Origin: Costus lasius
Lineage: Eukaryota; Streptophyta; Magnoliopsida; Zingiberales; Costaceae
Assembly: GCA_027563935.2 (NCBI GenBank)
Contig: JANVAS020000239.1
Coordinates: 4,154,001 to 4,218,000, forward strand
Length of the DNA: 64,000 nt
Reading direction: 5' to 3'
The translations under genes were made by a program, and so were the position numbers. Below the pieces are notes generated by a model. It was not told where the DNA came from. It searched no databases and saw only the letters and a program-made list of their open reading frames with translations. This document shows, in pieces, positions 35,982 through 46,560 of the stretch (within the stretch, counting starts at the first letter, position 1; each line of letters starts with the position of its first letter).

Positions 35982-38900
35982 ATGAGCTTCAATGTGCGAT
36001 CCCTACTGGAAAGGGAGAAGTTTGCTGGGCCGAACTTCTCTGACTGGTTCGGACACCTTAAGATCGTTCTTAAGGCAGAGAGGAAACTATATGTCCTTGA
36101 GACGGCAGTGCCGCCTCAACCCGCTGCGAACGCCGCAAGGGCGGTTCGTGAAGCCTATGAAAAGCATGTCAATGATAGCATTGATGTCGCTTGCCTGATG
36201 CTAGCGTCTATGACGCCACCGCTGCAGCGTCAGCATGAGGATATGTCGGCTATAGAAATTATAGCGAACCTCAAGATGCTGTATGCTGCACAGGCGAGGA
36301 CAGAACGCTATAATCTGACGAAGCTCTTCTTTCAGAGCAAACTGGCTGAAGGGAGCCTAGTTGGAGCTCACGTGCTCAAGATGATTGGGCACAAGGAGGC
36401 TCTAGAGAAACTGGGGCATACCATTAACCAGGAGATAGCTGTAGACATAATTCTGCAGTCTCTCCCGCCCTCTTTCGATGCGTTCATTATTAACTTTAAT
36501 ATGAACAAAATCGATTGTACTCCGGCAGAGCTGCTGAATATGCTCTTGACTACTGAGGAAACTCTGAAGAGAAAGCCTTCAACCTCTGTCTTACTGGTTC
36601 CTTCTAGGAACAAGAAGAAGGGGAAGAAGGGCAAGGCCCCTGTCAAGAACTACAGTAAGGCTCTGAAACAGAAGGTGAAGCGGTCGAAGGACAACAGGTG
36701 TTTCCACTGTGGCCAGCTGGGTCACTGGAAAAAGGACTGTAAAGCGCTCCAAGGAGATAAGAGGGGAAGCATCGCTTCTGGCTCAGGTATATACGTGACG
36801 GAAGTCATGGTTTCATCTTCTTCTATTTCATGGGTGTTGGACACTGCATGTGGAGTTCACATTTGTTCAAATGTACAGGAACTCAAGAGAAGAAGGCAGG
36901 TGGGACAGCATGAGGTAGACCTACGCGTTGGAAACGGGGCACGGGTTGCTGCTGTTGCTGTAGGAGACTATTTCATTTCTTTACCATCTGGCATTGTACT
37001 GGAATTAAACAATTGTTATTTTGTACCGAGTATCACTAAAAATATTATCTCTATTCCTGCTCTTGTCAGGAAAGGATTTGCCTTTGAATGCAATATTTCA
37101 AAGTGTGTTTTATCTTGTGATAATATTGTTTATGCAACTGGTTCAATTAACAATGGGTTATTCATGTTGGACATGGAATATTCCATACAAAACATTGATA
37201 ATAAGAAAGCCAAGTATGCTGATGACAGCACCTTGCTATGGCATAGTCGTTTAGGCCATATTAACAAGAAGCGCATTAAGCGGTTGCATGATCATGGACT
37301 GCTGGGATCATTCTTCTATGAGGAGATTGATACATGCAAAGCTTGTTTGATGGGTAAAATGACGAAGTCACCTTTTCCTAATAAAGGTCAAAGGGCTTCA
37401 GGTTTACTTGACCTCATACACAGTGATGTGTGTGGGCCATTTAGTAAACATGCCAGAGGTGGCTATCAGTACTTCATTACCTTTACTGATGATTTCAGTA
37501 GGTATGGGTATGTCTATCTGATGAGACATAAAAGTGAATCTTTTGACAAATTCAAAGAGTTCAAGAATGAAGTACAAAATCAGCTAGGCCAAAATATCAA
37601 GGCACTTCGTTCTGATCGAGGTGGAGAATACCTAAGTCGAGAGTTTACTGACTATCTGAAGGAGTGTGGGATTATCTCACAGCTCACTCCACCAGGAACA
37701 CCGCAATGGAATGGTGTGTCCGAGAGGAGAAATAGAACGTTACTTGATATGGTTCGTTCTATGATGAGTCAGGCTACTCTTCCATACTCCTTTTGGGGTT
37801 TTGCACTGGAAACAGCTGCAAAGGTACTAAACCGAGTGCCATCCAAGGCAGTTTCTAAGACTCCATATGAGTTATGGTATGGGAAACAGCCAAGCTTGAC
37901 ATTTATCAGGATCTGGGGTTGCTAGGCTTATGTCAAAAAGCTCGCCTCTGGGAAACTGGAGAGCAGATCTGAGAAATGTATTTTTGTCGGGTACCCTAAG
38001 GAAACTAAGGGTTATTATTTCTACGATCCCAAAGAGAACAAGGTATTTGTTGCTCGGACGGCCATATTTCTTGAGAAGGAATTTCTTCTGCAAGAGGCCA
38101 GTGGGAGAGAAATAAAGCTGGATGAGAATCCAGATGAAGGACAAAGTAGTCAAGCGCAGTTGGATGAGCCAGAGCCAGTGGATCAGGTTATTGAACAACC
38201 TGAGGCTCAGATATCACGGGAACCGCATAGATCGGGAAGGATCCGTCGACAGCCTGAGCGCTATGACGGAGTCTACATCATTGATAATGATGAACCCCTC
38301 ACTTATGCGGATGCGGTCAGTGGACCGGAGTCAGCTAGATGGCTTGATGCTATGCGAGCCGAGATGGACTCCATGTCAGATAACCAAGTCTGGGATTTGG
38401 TTGATCCGCCTCCGGGAGTAATCCCTATATGCTGTAAATGGATCTTCAAGAAGAAGATTGACATGGATGGTAACGTGGTTACCTATAAAGGCAGGCTAGT
38501 TGCGAAAGGATTCAAACAAATCTACGGGATAGATTATGATGAAACTTTCTCACCTGTAGCCATGTTTAAGTCTATTCGGATTCTTTTCGCGATAGCTGCA
38601 TATTACGATTATGAGATCTGGCAGATGGATGTGAAAACAGCTTTCCTTAATGGAAATCTGGACGAGGATGTGTATATGACACAACCTGAAGGTTTCACTA
38701 ATCCATCAGATCGTCATAAAATATGCAAGTTAAAGAAGTCCATTTATGGACTGAAACAAGCATCTAGAAGCTGGAATATTCGTTTTGATGAATCAATCTC
38801 TGAGTTTGGTTTCATCAAGAACGAGGATGACCCGTGTGTATATAAGAGGTTTAGTGGGAGCGTGATTACATTCCTAGTCCTCTACGTCGATGATATCTTA

Positions 38901-39866
38901 ATCATTGGAAATGATATTCCTGAACTGCATGCTGTTAAAGCATGGTTAGGAAAATGTTTCCAGATGAAAGATCTAGGAGAAGCAGCCTATGTACTAGGTG
39001 TGAAGATCTACAGGGATAGATCTAAGAGGCTTCTCGGGCTGTGCCAGAGTACTTACATCGATAAAGTCCTGGAGAGATTCCATTTAGAGAATTCTAAAAG
39101 AGGATATCTTCCAGTCAGACATGGTCTGAATCTTTCAAGGAGTCAGTGTCCATAAACACAGACTGAGAAAGATGAAATGGACAATACGCCTTATGCTTCG
39201 GCTATTGGGTCCATTATGTATGCGATGTTGTGTACTCGCCCTGACGTCGCTTACGGGTTAAGCGTGACCAGTCGATTCCAAAGTAATCCAGGTGTGGCGC
39301 ACTGGATTGCAGTCAAGAACATTTTAAAATATCTGCGGAGGACCAAAGATATGTTCTTGGTATATGGTGGTCAGGAAGAACTCAGTATTGAAGGATATAC
39401 TGACGCTTCGTTCCAGTCGGACCAGGATGATTTCCGATCACAATCAGGCTATGTTTTTAGCTTGAATGGTGGAGCAGTGGTGTGAAAAAGTTTCAAACAG
39501 TCAACTGTTGCTGATTCCACAACAGAAGCCGAGTATGTTGCAGCCTCGGAAGCATCCAAGGAGGCAGTGTGGATTCGTAAGTTCGTGAGAGAACTTGGTG
39601 TCGTTCCTTCGAGTGCAGATCCTTTGGTTATCTTCTGTGATAACACTGGAGCAATCGCACAAGCAAAGGAACCACGGTCGCACCAGAAGTCCAAGCACAT
39701 ACAGAGACGGTTTCACTTGATCCGGGAGATCATTGATCGAGGCGAGATCAAAATATGCAAGGTTCATACAGATGACAATCTGGCAGACCCGCTTACCAAG
39801 CCTCTGGCGCAGCAGAAGCATGAGAAGCACTGTAATAATATGGGTTTGAGATTTCTCAACCATTAG
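35982..39866 (+). pseudogene. gag-pol: Copia D gag-pol with three in-frame stops
   Basis: The 1295-codon frame (with stop) is collinear with F and has no frameshift, but stops fall at codon 648 (37923-37925, GAG to TAG, early in the integrase C-terminal region), 1058 (39153-39155, CAA to TAA, between RT and RNase H) and 1168 (39483-39485, TGG to TGA, in RNase H). Gag's knuckle CFHCGQLGHWKKDC is intact, the protease reads DTACG, and the integrase catalytic set and YVDD are present. Gag and protease could still be made; pol could not. The gag start follows the family ATG. Confidence 0.93.
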
Positions 39867-39874
39867 ATTAAGTG

Positions 39875-39886
39875 CAAGTGGGAGAT
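39875..39886 (+). other. Copia D polypurine tract
   Basis: CAAGTGGGAGAT directly before the 3' LTR. Confidence 0.88.
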
Positions 39887-40827
39887 TGTTGGGGTATGCC
39901 CTTAAGGCTAATGTTTGAGGCCTTTGGGATTGTATCAGTATCATGTAATAAACTTTTGTGTTTATAAAGGCATGGTTATTATTCAGGTTGTTACCTTGTC
40001 TGCAGTAATAAGTGTACTACTGAATAATGTCTCAAAGCTGTTCAGCTAGGCTGACATGCTATAAAGTCCTTAGTCGAGATATCTTGGTGAACATGAGACA
40101 GCCTTGATATGATTGAGACTAATATGTGTTCTAATCTTATAGGATGCTTCGAGCATGGAATAAGATGTAGACTCATGGGTACATTGGATGTACTGGACAG
40201 ACCCTACTAGGATATTCCATTGCTTGTCACAATGTGAATAATCCTTGTTTGCATCAAGTGGCACATGTCCTTTGACTTGAGATCACTTGTATTTCTAAAT
40301 GATGAATGTCATTATTTTGAGGTAGTTCAATATCATTTGAGAGATAATGGTTATAGACTATCTTGGATAATGATCATGAGTCAGGTTCGGATACTAGTGA
40401 TAGATAAAGGATTGCCGTCTCCTTGTGGAAGGAGTGTGGTGTTCTAAAGGGGCCCCCCTAATATGAGATGATTGAGAAAGTGTATGGCCATACCCAGATG
40501 ACTATGTTCATCTGATCTAATCATGCTCATCATATTGGAGCTACAAGTTTGACACACTTGTCCAATAAGAACATCCAGTGGCAAAGGAAGCATGTATGCC
40601 TTGTGAAATGATTCACACTTGTGCTGTGGTTTGGGTGTAGTCTTGGAAGACTCTTTCCTTTATATCGGGAGACAGTGATGTGTTGCTAGATACCCCTCAC
40701 TGATTGTGATAACGTGAGTTATCGTTACCGACATTTAAAGGAAACCCTTAGGGTCGCACAATTTGATGATATGGCTTACTTAAGTCAGATCGTGTGGACT
40801 GAATTGTTTTGGTTCAGTTTAAAGGGA
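39887..40827 (+). repeat. Copia D 3' LTR, truncated
   Basis: The first 941 bases of the LTR, near-identical to 32419 onward, ending in AAAGGGA where the sequence switches to E's leader (CCCCGGGCCC). The two sides share only GA at the joint. Confidence 0.9.
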
Positions 40828-41263
40828 CCCCGGGCCCAACTCATGCGCGTTCACTGGTTGTCTCAACCAGACATCGCTACACGCCTGTATGCAGTCGACC
40901 TATAGCCACCTCGTGCTTGCGCACAGGTGCCATCTGGTCGACCCATCTAGGCTGTCAGATGGTCTGATCAGACTGTATGGATCTTAACTAGATGATGACT
41001 TCAACCCCATCAACCCGTCTAAGGGTTTATAGTAGGCGCTGCTTAGTTCTAATGTGGGGCGCACAAGATACAAGTTTTGACAAAACAAAAGCTTTAACAA
41101 GCGCCAACATAATCATGCATAAACATGAATATCACACATGCGCCAACATCTAATACCTAGCATGTAGTTACGCATGTGATATAAATTAGATCTACGCAAA
41201 CAAGGATCACACATTAACATGAAGCAATCATATTAACATACAACAACCTGCTCTGATACCAAT
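40826..41263 (-). other. Copia E leader, LTR-proximal part, with primer site
   Basis: Non-coding leader in reverse, homologous to 12438-12897 of A. The primer site TGGTATCAGAGC is the reverse complement of 41250-41261 and is intact. About 0.7 kb of leader between here and 32418 is missing. Confidence 0.88.
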
Positions 41264-42920
41264 TGAAAGTCCCCAGATAAAGGGGGCGAAACCCTAGTAG
41301 GAGGCGCATATAAAACTTTCATAGCGGAAGCAAGGGTTCTAAACATCTTTTGTAAGAATATATGATCAACTTCATATAGTTTGGATTCATACCATAGCCA
41401 TTTCGCTTGGATGGCGATTTGGAAGAGAAAGATGCAAACGCTTCTTCTCCAAAGGCACCGCACACAAGATGTGATCGCCTACTCCTTGTTGCTTCTTGTG
41501 CTAGCAAGGCTCCAAGTATCCTTGTCGTGCGAAGGAAGATGAGATGCGAGAGTACTTCTCTCCTTTGGCCGAATGGTTCTCTTTTTCTCGCGTAGACGAG
41601 CCACACAAGTTCAAGACCAAAAGAGGGGCGAGCGTTTTGGAACGTGGAGGCGTGCATTCATTTTTGGAACTTCCAAAAATAGCAAACGCTTAACGCATCC
41701 ACTCATGCATTCACGAACCAACCAAAACGCATCCTCACTTTGAACCATGCGTTCACTCATGTGAACGGGTTCCTTTTGGTTTGGTTCAAAGACCAATTAA
41801 GCCAAGCCTTTGGTCTAGATCATAATTAAACCCTAAGGCTCCAGATCTAACCATTCATCTCTTGATGCTCTTGATCTCACAGATCTAGCATCAATACTCT
41901 CGATCGAAGCTTACCGATCTCAAGCCCTAATCAATCAAACATGATCAGACCAGATCTCACTTACAATCAGAGTTTAAACTCCTTTAAACTGAACCAAAAC
42001 AATTCAGTCCACACGATCTGACTTAAGTAAGCCATATCATCAAATTGTGCTACCCTAAGGGTTTCCTTTAAATGTTGGTAACGATAACTTATGTTATCAC
42101 GATCAGCGAGGGGTATCTAGCAACACATCATTGTCTCCCAATATAAAGGAAAGAGTCTTCCAAGACTACACCCAAACCACAGCACAAGTGTGAATCCACT
42201 TCACTAGGCATACATGTTTCCTTTGCGACTGGATGTTCTTATTGGACAAGCGTGTCAAGCCTGTAACTCCAATATGATGAGAATGATTAGATCAGATGAA
42301 CATAGTCATCTGGGTATGGCCATACACTTTCTCAATCTTCTCATCCAAAGGGGGGCCCCATTAGAACATCACACTCCTTAAACAAGGAGACCGCAATCCT
42401 ATATCTATCACTAGTGTCCTAACCTGACTCATGATCATTATCCAAGATAGTCTATAACTATTATGTTTCAAATGATATTGAACTACCTCAAAACAATGAC
42501 AATCATCATTTAGAAACACAAGTGATCTCAAGTCAGAGGACATATGCCACTTGTTTGCATACAAGGATTATTCACATTGTGACAAACAATTGAATATCCT
42601 AGTAGGGTCTGTCCAGTACATCCAACGTACCCATGAGTCTACATCTTATTCCATGCTCGAAGCATCCTATAAGATTAGAACACATATTAGTCTCAATCAT
42701 ATCAAGGCTGTCTCAAGTTCACCAAGATATCTCGACTAAGGACTTAACTGCATGTCAGCCTAGCTGAACAGCATTGAGACATTATTCAGAAGTATACATA
42801 TTGCAGCAGATGATGTAACAACCTGAATAACAACCATTGCCTTCATAAACATAGAGTTTATACATGATACTGATACAATCCCAAGGCCTCAAACATTAGC
42901 CTTAAGGGCATACCCCAACA
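41264..42920 (-). repeat. Copia E 5' LTR (right copy)
   Basis: 1657 bp; plus strand TGAAAGTCCCC to ACCCCAACA. The mini-exon equivalent on the minus strand is ATG-GCT-ATG (41401-41393), followed by GTATGA. Confidence 0.92.
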
Positions 42921-43071
42921 AGCTGCTCCCAAGTCGTTATGGAATCTGGTTGATGAGAGTGAAGCCATGCACGAGCCCTATCCTTGAGAGAAAATGTAAA
43001 GAGTATGAGTCTCAATGCATCATTAGAAATGCCATTCATCTTCAAAGTGTCACAATATTCAAGAAATATAG
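42921..43071 (-). pseudogene. gag: L gag, middle part between Copia E and I
   Basis: About 145 bases of Athila-type Gag core, open in the minus frame: FLEYCDTLKMNGI, then LFTFSLKDRARAWL and SITTWEQL. It carries the retrotransposon Gag signature (DRARAWL...W). Both ends are target duplications, AGCTG of E and TATAG of I. Confidence 0.85.
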
Positions 43072-44743
43072 TGTTGGGGTATGCCCTTAAGGCTAATGTT
43101 TGAGGTCTTGGGATTGTATCAGTATCATGTATAAACTCTTATGTTTATAAAGGCAATGGTTGTTATTCAGGTTGTTATATTATCTGCTGCAATACATGTA
43201 CTTCTGAATAATGTCTCAATGCTGTTCAGCTAGGCTGACATGCTCTATGTCCTTAGTCGAGATATCTTGGTGAACATGAGACAGCCTTGATATGATTGAG
43301 ACTAATATGTGTTCTAATCTTATAGGATGCTTTGAGCATGGAATAAGATGTAGACTCATGGGTACATTGGATGTACTGGACAGACCCTACTAGGATATTC
43401 AATTGCTTGTCACAATGTGAATAATCCTTGAATGCAACAAGTGGCACATATCCTCTGACTTGAGATCACTTGTGTTTCTAAATGATGATTGTCATTGTTT
43501 TGAGGTAGTTCAATATCATTTGAAACATAATGGTTATAGACTATCTTGGATAATGATCATGAGTCAGCTTAGGGTACTAGTGATAGATATAGGATTGCCG
43601 TCTCCTTGTTTAAGGAGTGTGATGTTCTACTGGGGGCCCCCCTGGATGAGATGATTGAGAAAGTGTATGGCCATACCCAGGTGACTATGTTCATCTGATC
43701 TAATCATGCTCATCATATTGGAGTTACAGGCTTGACTCGCTTGTCCAATAAGAACATCCAGTGGCAAAGGAAGCTTGTTTGCCTTGTGAGTTGGATTCAC
43801 ACTTGTGCTGTGGTTTGGGTGTAGTCTTGGAAGACTCTTTCCTTTATATCGGGAGACAGTGATGTGTTGCTAGATACCCCTCACTGATCGTGATAACGTA
43901 AGTTATCGTTACCGACATTTAAAGGAAACCCTCAGGGTCGCACAATTTGATGATATGGCTTACTTAAGTCAGATCATGTGGACTGAATTGTTTGGGTTCA
44001 GTTTAAAGGGATTTAAACTCTGATTGTAAGTGAGATCTGGTCTGATCATGTTTGATTGATTAGGGCTTGAGATCGGTAAGCTTCGATCGAGAGATTGGAT
44101 GCTAGATCGGTGAGATCTGGAGCATCAAGAGATGAACGGTTAGATCTTGAACCTTTAGGGTTTATTGTGATCTAGACCATATGGCTTGGGTTAATTGGTC
44201 TTTGAACCAAACCGACATTGAACCAGCTCATTGAGTGAGCGCATGGTTCAAGGGAGAGAGCAAAATGCGTTGGGGTAAACCCATGAACGCATGAACGTTA
44301 GGCGGTTACTAATTTTGGTTTTCCAAAATAGGGTAACGCACTACACGTTCAAGAGAGTCACGCCTTCTCTTGTCTCTTCACCTCTCGTCGCCTCTTCTCT
44401 CGTGGGAGGACATCTTGACGACAAAGGAGAGATCTCGCCAAGCAAGAAATTCTTCTCTTCCCTTTCATACGACAAGGACCTTTGAAGAACCTTGCTAGCA
44501 CAAGGATCAACAAAGAGTAGGCGGCATCACCTTGTGTGCGTCACTTTTGGAGAAGATCCCTTTCGATCTTTGCTTCCAAGGCACCATCCAAAGAATGGCG
44601 ATGGTATGATCCTTCTTATGTGGCTTCGGTTTTTGTAGTTGATCATATTTCATGCAATCGATCCCTAGAAACCCTTATTTCCGCTGCAAATATTATACAT
44701 GCGCCACTTAGGGTTTCGCTCCCCCCTTGAAGGGTTCCTTACA
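43072..44743 (+). repeat. Copia I 5' LTR
   Basis: TGTTGGGG to CCTTACA. It holds a cluster of palindromes: GGGGGCCCCC (43632-43641), GTATGGCCATAC (43665-43676), AGTCTTGGAAGACT (43823-43836), GATAAC/GTTATC (43892-43907), and a TATA-like CTTTATATC at 43842-43850. The mini-exon is at 44595-44603. Confidence 0.93.
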
Positions 44744-46539
44744 ATTGGTATCAGAGCGAGGTTATTGCTTGTTCATATGATTGCTTCATGTCTTTGTGAT
44801 CCATGTTTGTGTAGATCTAAATTATATGCGATATTTCATGATTAGATCATCATGCGAAACTACATGATAGTATGTTTATGTTTGCGCATGTATATTGCAT
44901 GGTGACGCTTGTAAATGTTGTTTTTACCAAAACATTATATCTTGCGCGCATCACCATTAGATCTAAGTGACGCCTGCTATAAACCCTTAGACGGGTTAGT
45001 AGGGTTGAAGTCATCCTCTAGAAAAGATCCAAATAGTCTGATCAGACCATCTGACAGCCTAGATGGGTTGACCAGATAGCACCTGTGCGCAAGCACAAGG
45101 TGGCTATAGGTCGACTGCATCAAGGGCGTGTAGCGAGGTCTGGTTGAGACAACCATTGAACGCACATGAGTTAGGCCCGGGGTCACACCCGCTTGCCAGA
45201 ACTCATGAAGGCTGTTCAGCCCTTGGTGCATGCATGGTTGACCATTAGGTCAACTCAAGTCAGTTAGGACTTGGTGCATGCAAGGGCAGTGGATCTGACT
45301 AGATATGATGAGTGGATCCCTATTAATGGACCGTTGTAAGGTAGTAGGGCTCATAAGACAAATAAAATTGATTCCAAAGGGATTTTGAAAAATTTTATTT
45401 TGTTAGTGGATCACATGTTGATTGGATACCATGTGCTTGTTTATTTCATCTTATGTGGGTTGCCCTTTTTAATGTGTGCTGTGCTGGGGCCTGCGTGCCT
45501 GGATTAAAATTGTAAATTAATATTATTGTGATCTGCGTATCACATTTTAATTAATTTATTGTGTAATTGACCTGCGTGTCAATCTTGTCTAGATAGATTA
45601 AATTGTAATTTTAATCAAACAAGAGCACAGAGCACACATGGCATTGGCGCATGCAGCAGTGGCTTGACCAGGTGGGAGGTCTAGGGTTCGACCCTAGGAC
45701 AGGCGCATTTACCTGGTGGGTGCTTGGGCCCTGGGTTGGGCCAGATGAGATGCAAAAGACCCATGAAGAAAGCTCAAGTGAAGACTTAAGTGAAAATTAA
45801 GGTCTTACTTAGGGTTAATGGGCTTTTACCACATAAGATCAGCATGCTTTCTACTTATCGTTTTTATAATTAGAAGTGCATGATTTGTTTATCTTCTGCT
45901 ATCACCATAGGGTTTGCATGATAGTTAAGAAGATAAAAGACCGTTAAAATCCAACGCTAAAATATCAAGCTCGTAAGTCTTCTGACGCGAAACCTCACTG
46001 TTCTGACTATCGTTGGAGCCGTGTTGTACCCACTCAGTGGGCACCTCCATCTATCTTCAGACGGTGTGTGATTTCACCTGCGTGTTATAGAGAAGGAATT
46101 TATCGCTTCTCGTTGCTCAGCATAGCACGTGGTGGTCGAGGGAGTAGGTCGGGTCAGCTTGACCATGTAGGCTACATATGTGGCGCATATGGTAGCTATA
46201 TGGAGGCAGCCATCTGTGGGATCAGAGACTGTGTTGTACCAACTCAGTTGGCACAGTCGGCTGGATCGCCCAGATGAAGGGGAATCGCACGGGTTGGCGA
46301 TTGGCAAGGACTGCCTACCAGAAATTAGTGCTTGTACTCTCTGTGCATCTTATCTCGCCTGAGCGGGACGCGGAGACCAAGTATGAAATCTGGATCCCAT
46401 CTCACTAAAAGAGTTTTACTCTTTCGGGCTGTTTTGCTGGATTTTTCAGTCAGATAAAATAGTGAGAAAAGAATCATTCTTAAGTCCTGAATTGATTCTT
46501 AACATTGATACTGACCTTGCTGTTCTTGCATTGTTGTAG
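44595..46539 (+). other. Predicted mini-exon and leader intron of Copia I
   Basis: ATG-GCG-ATG (44595-44603) is followed by donor-like GTATGA. At the other end is TACTGAC, a T-rich tract and TTGTAG (acceptor ending 46539). The next 21 bases are open and lead in frame into gag ATG 46561, giving M-A-M-I-P-A-A-T-N-T before MSFN. The 1936-base intron would span the LTR end and primer site. All LTRs in the window keep GCN-ATG-GTATGA, with Ala codons GCG, GCA and GCT. Confidence 0.5.
44746..44757 (+). other. Copia I primer binding site (tRNA-iMet)
   Basis: TGGTATCAGAGC, two bases after the LTR end. Confidence 0.93.
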
Positions 46540-46560
46540 ATTCCTGCAGCAACGAACACC
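44758..46560 (+). other. Copia I leader
   Basis: 1.8 kb without a supported gene. It includes the hairpin CTAGGGTTCGACCCTAG (45681-45697), which covaries with the A copy, and the acceptor-like region just before gag. Confidence 0.85.

Larger units (their letters stand above)
32419..40827 (+). mobile_element. Copia element D, 3' LTR truncated
   Basis: A plus-strand Copia inserted in E's leader: complete 5' LTR, primer site, leader, full-length but stop-bearing gag-pol, polypurine tract, and the first 941 bases of the 3' LTR. The last ~800 bases of that LTR and ~0.7 kb of E's leader are missing together at 40826-40827. By eye, three differences in the 941 shared LTR bases, so a recent insertion. 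The left target copy would be TGCAG (32414-32418); the right one is deleted. Confidence 0.9.
20282..42920 (-). mobile_element. Copia element E, with nested insertions and deletions
   Basis: A minus-strand Copia element bounded by LTRs 20282-21939 and 41264-42920 and a perfect AGCTG duplication. Its own sequence remains as: integrase C-terminal part to RNase H (24225-21960), gag start and leader (31739-31594 and 32418-31740), and leader by the primer site (40826-41263). A block with F and an older LTR replaces gag-to-integrase, and D interrupts the leader. The LTR pair differs at roughly 20 sites by eye (about 1.3%). Confidence 0.88.

Noticed and set aside
20282..42920. Host gene with large introns built from the scattered minus-strand pieces
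   Set aside because: All minus-strand pieces align to the Copia or Athila-like elements, and target duplications explain every gap apart from the two deletion joints.
44746..44757. tRNA-like TGGTATCAGAGC words as tRNA gene pieces
   Set aside because: They are primer binding sites: always two bases from an LTR end, with no cloverleaf around them.
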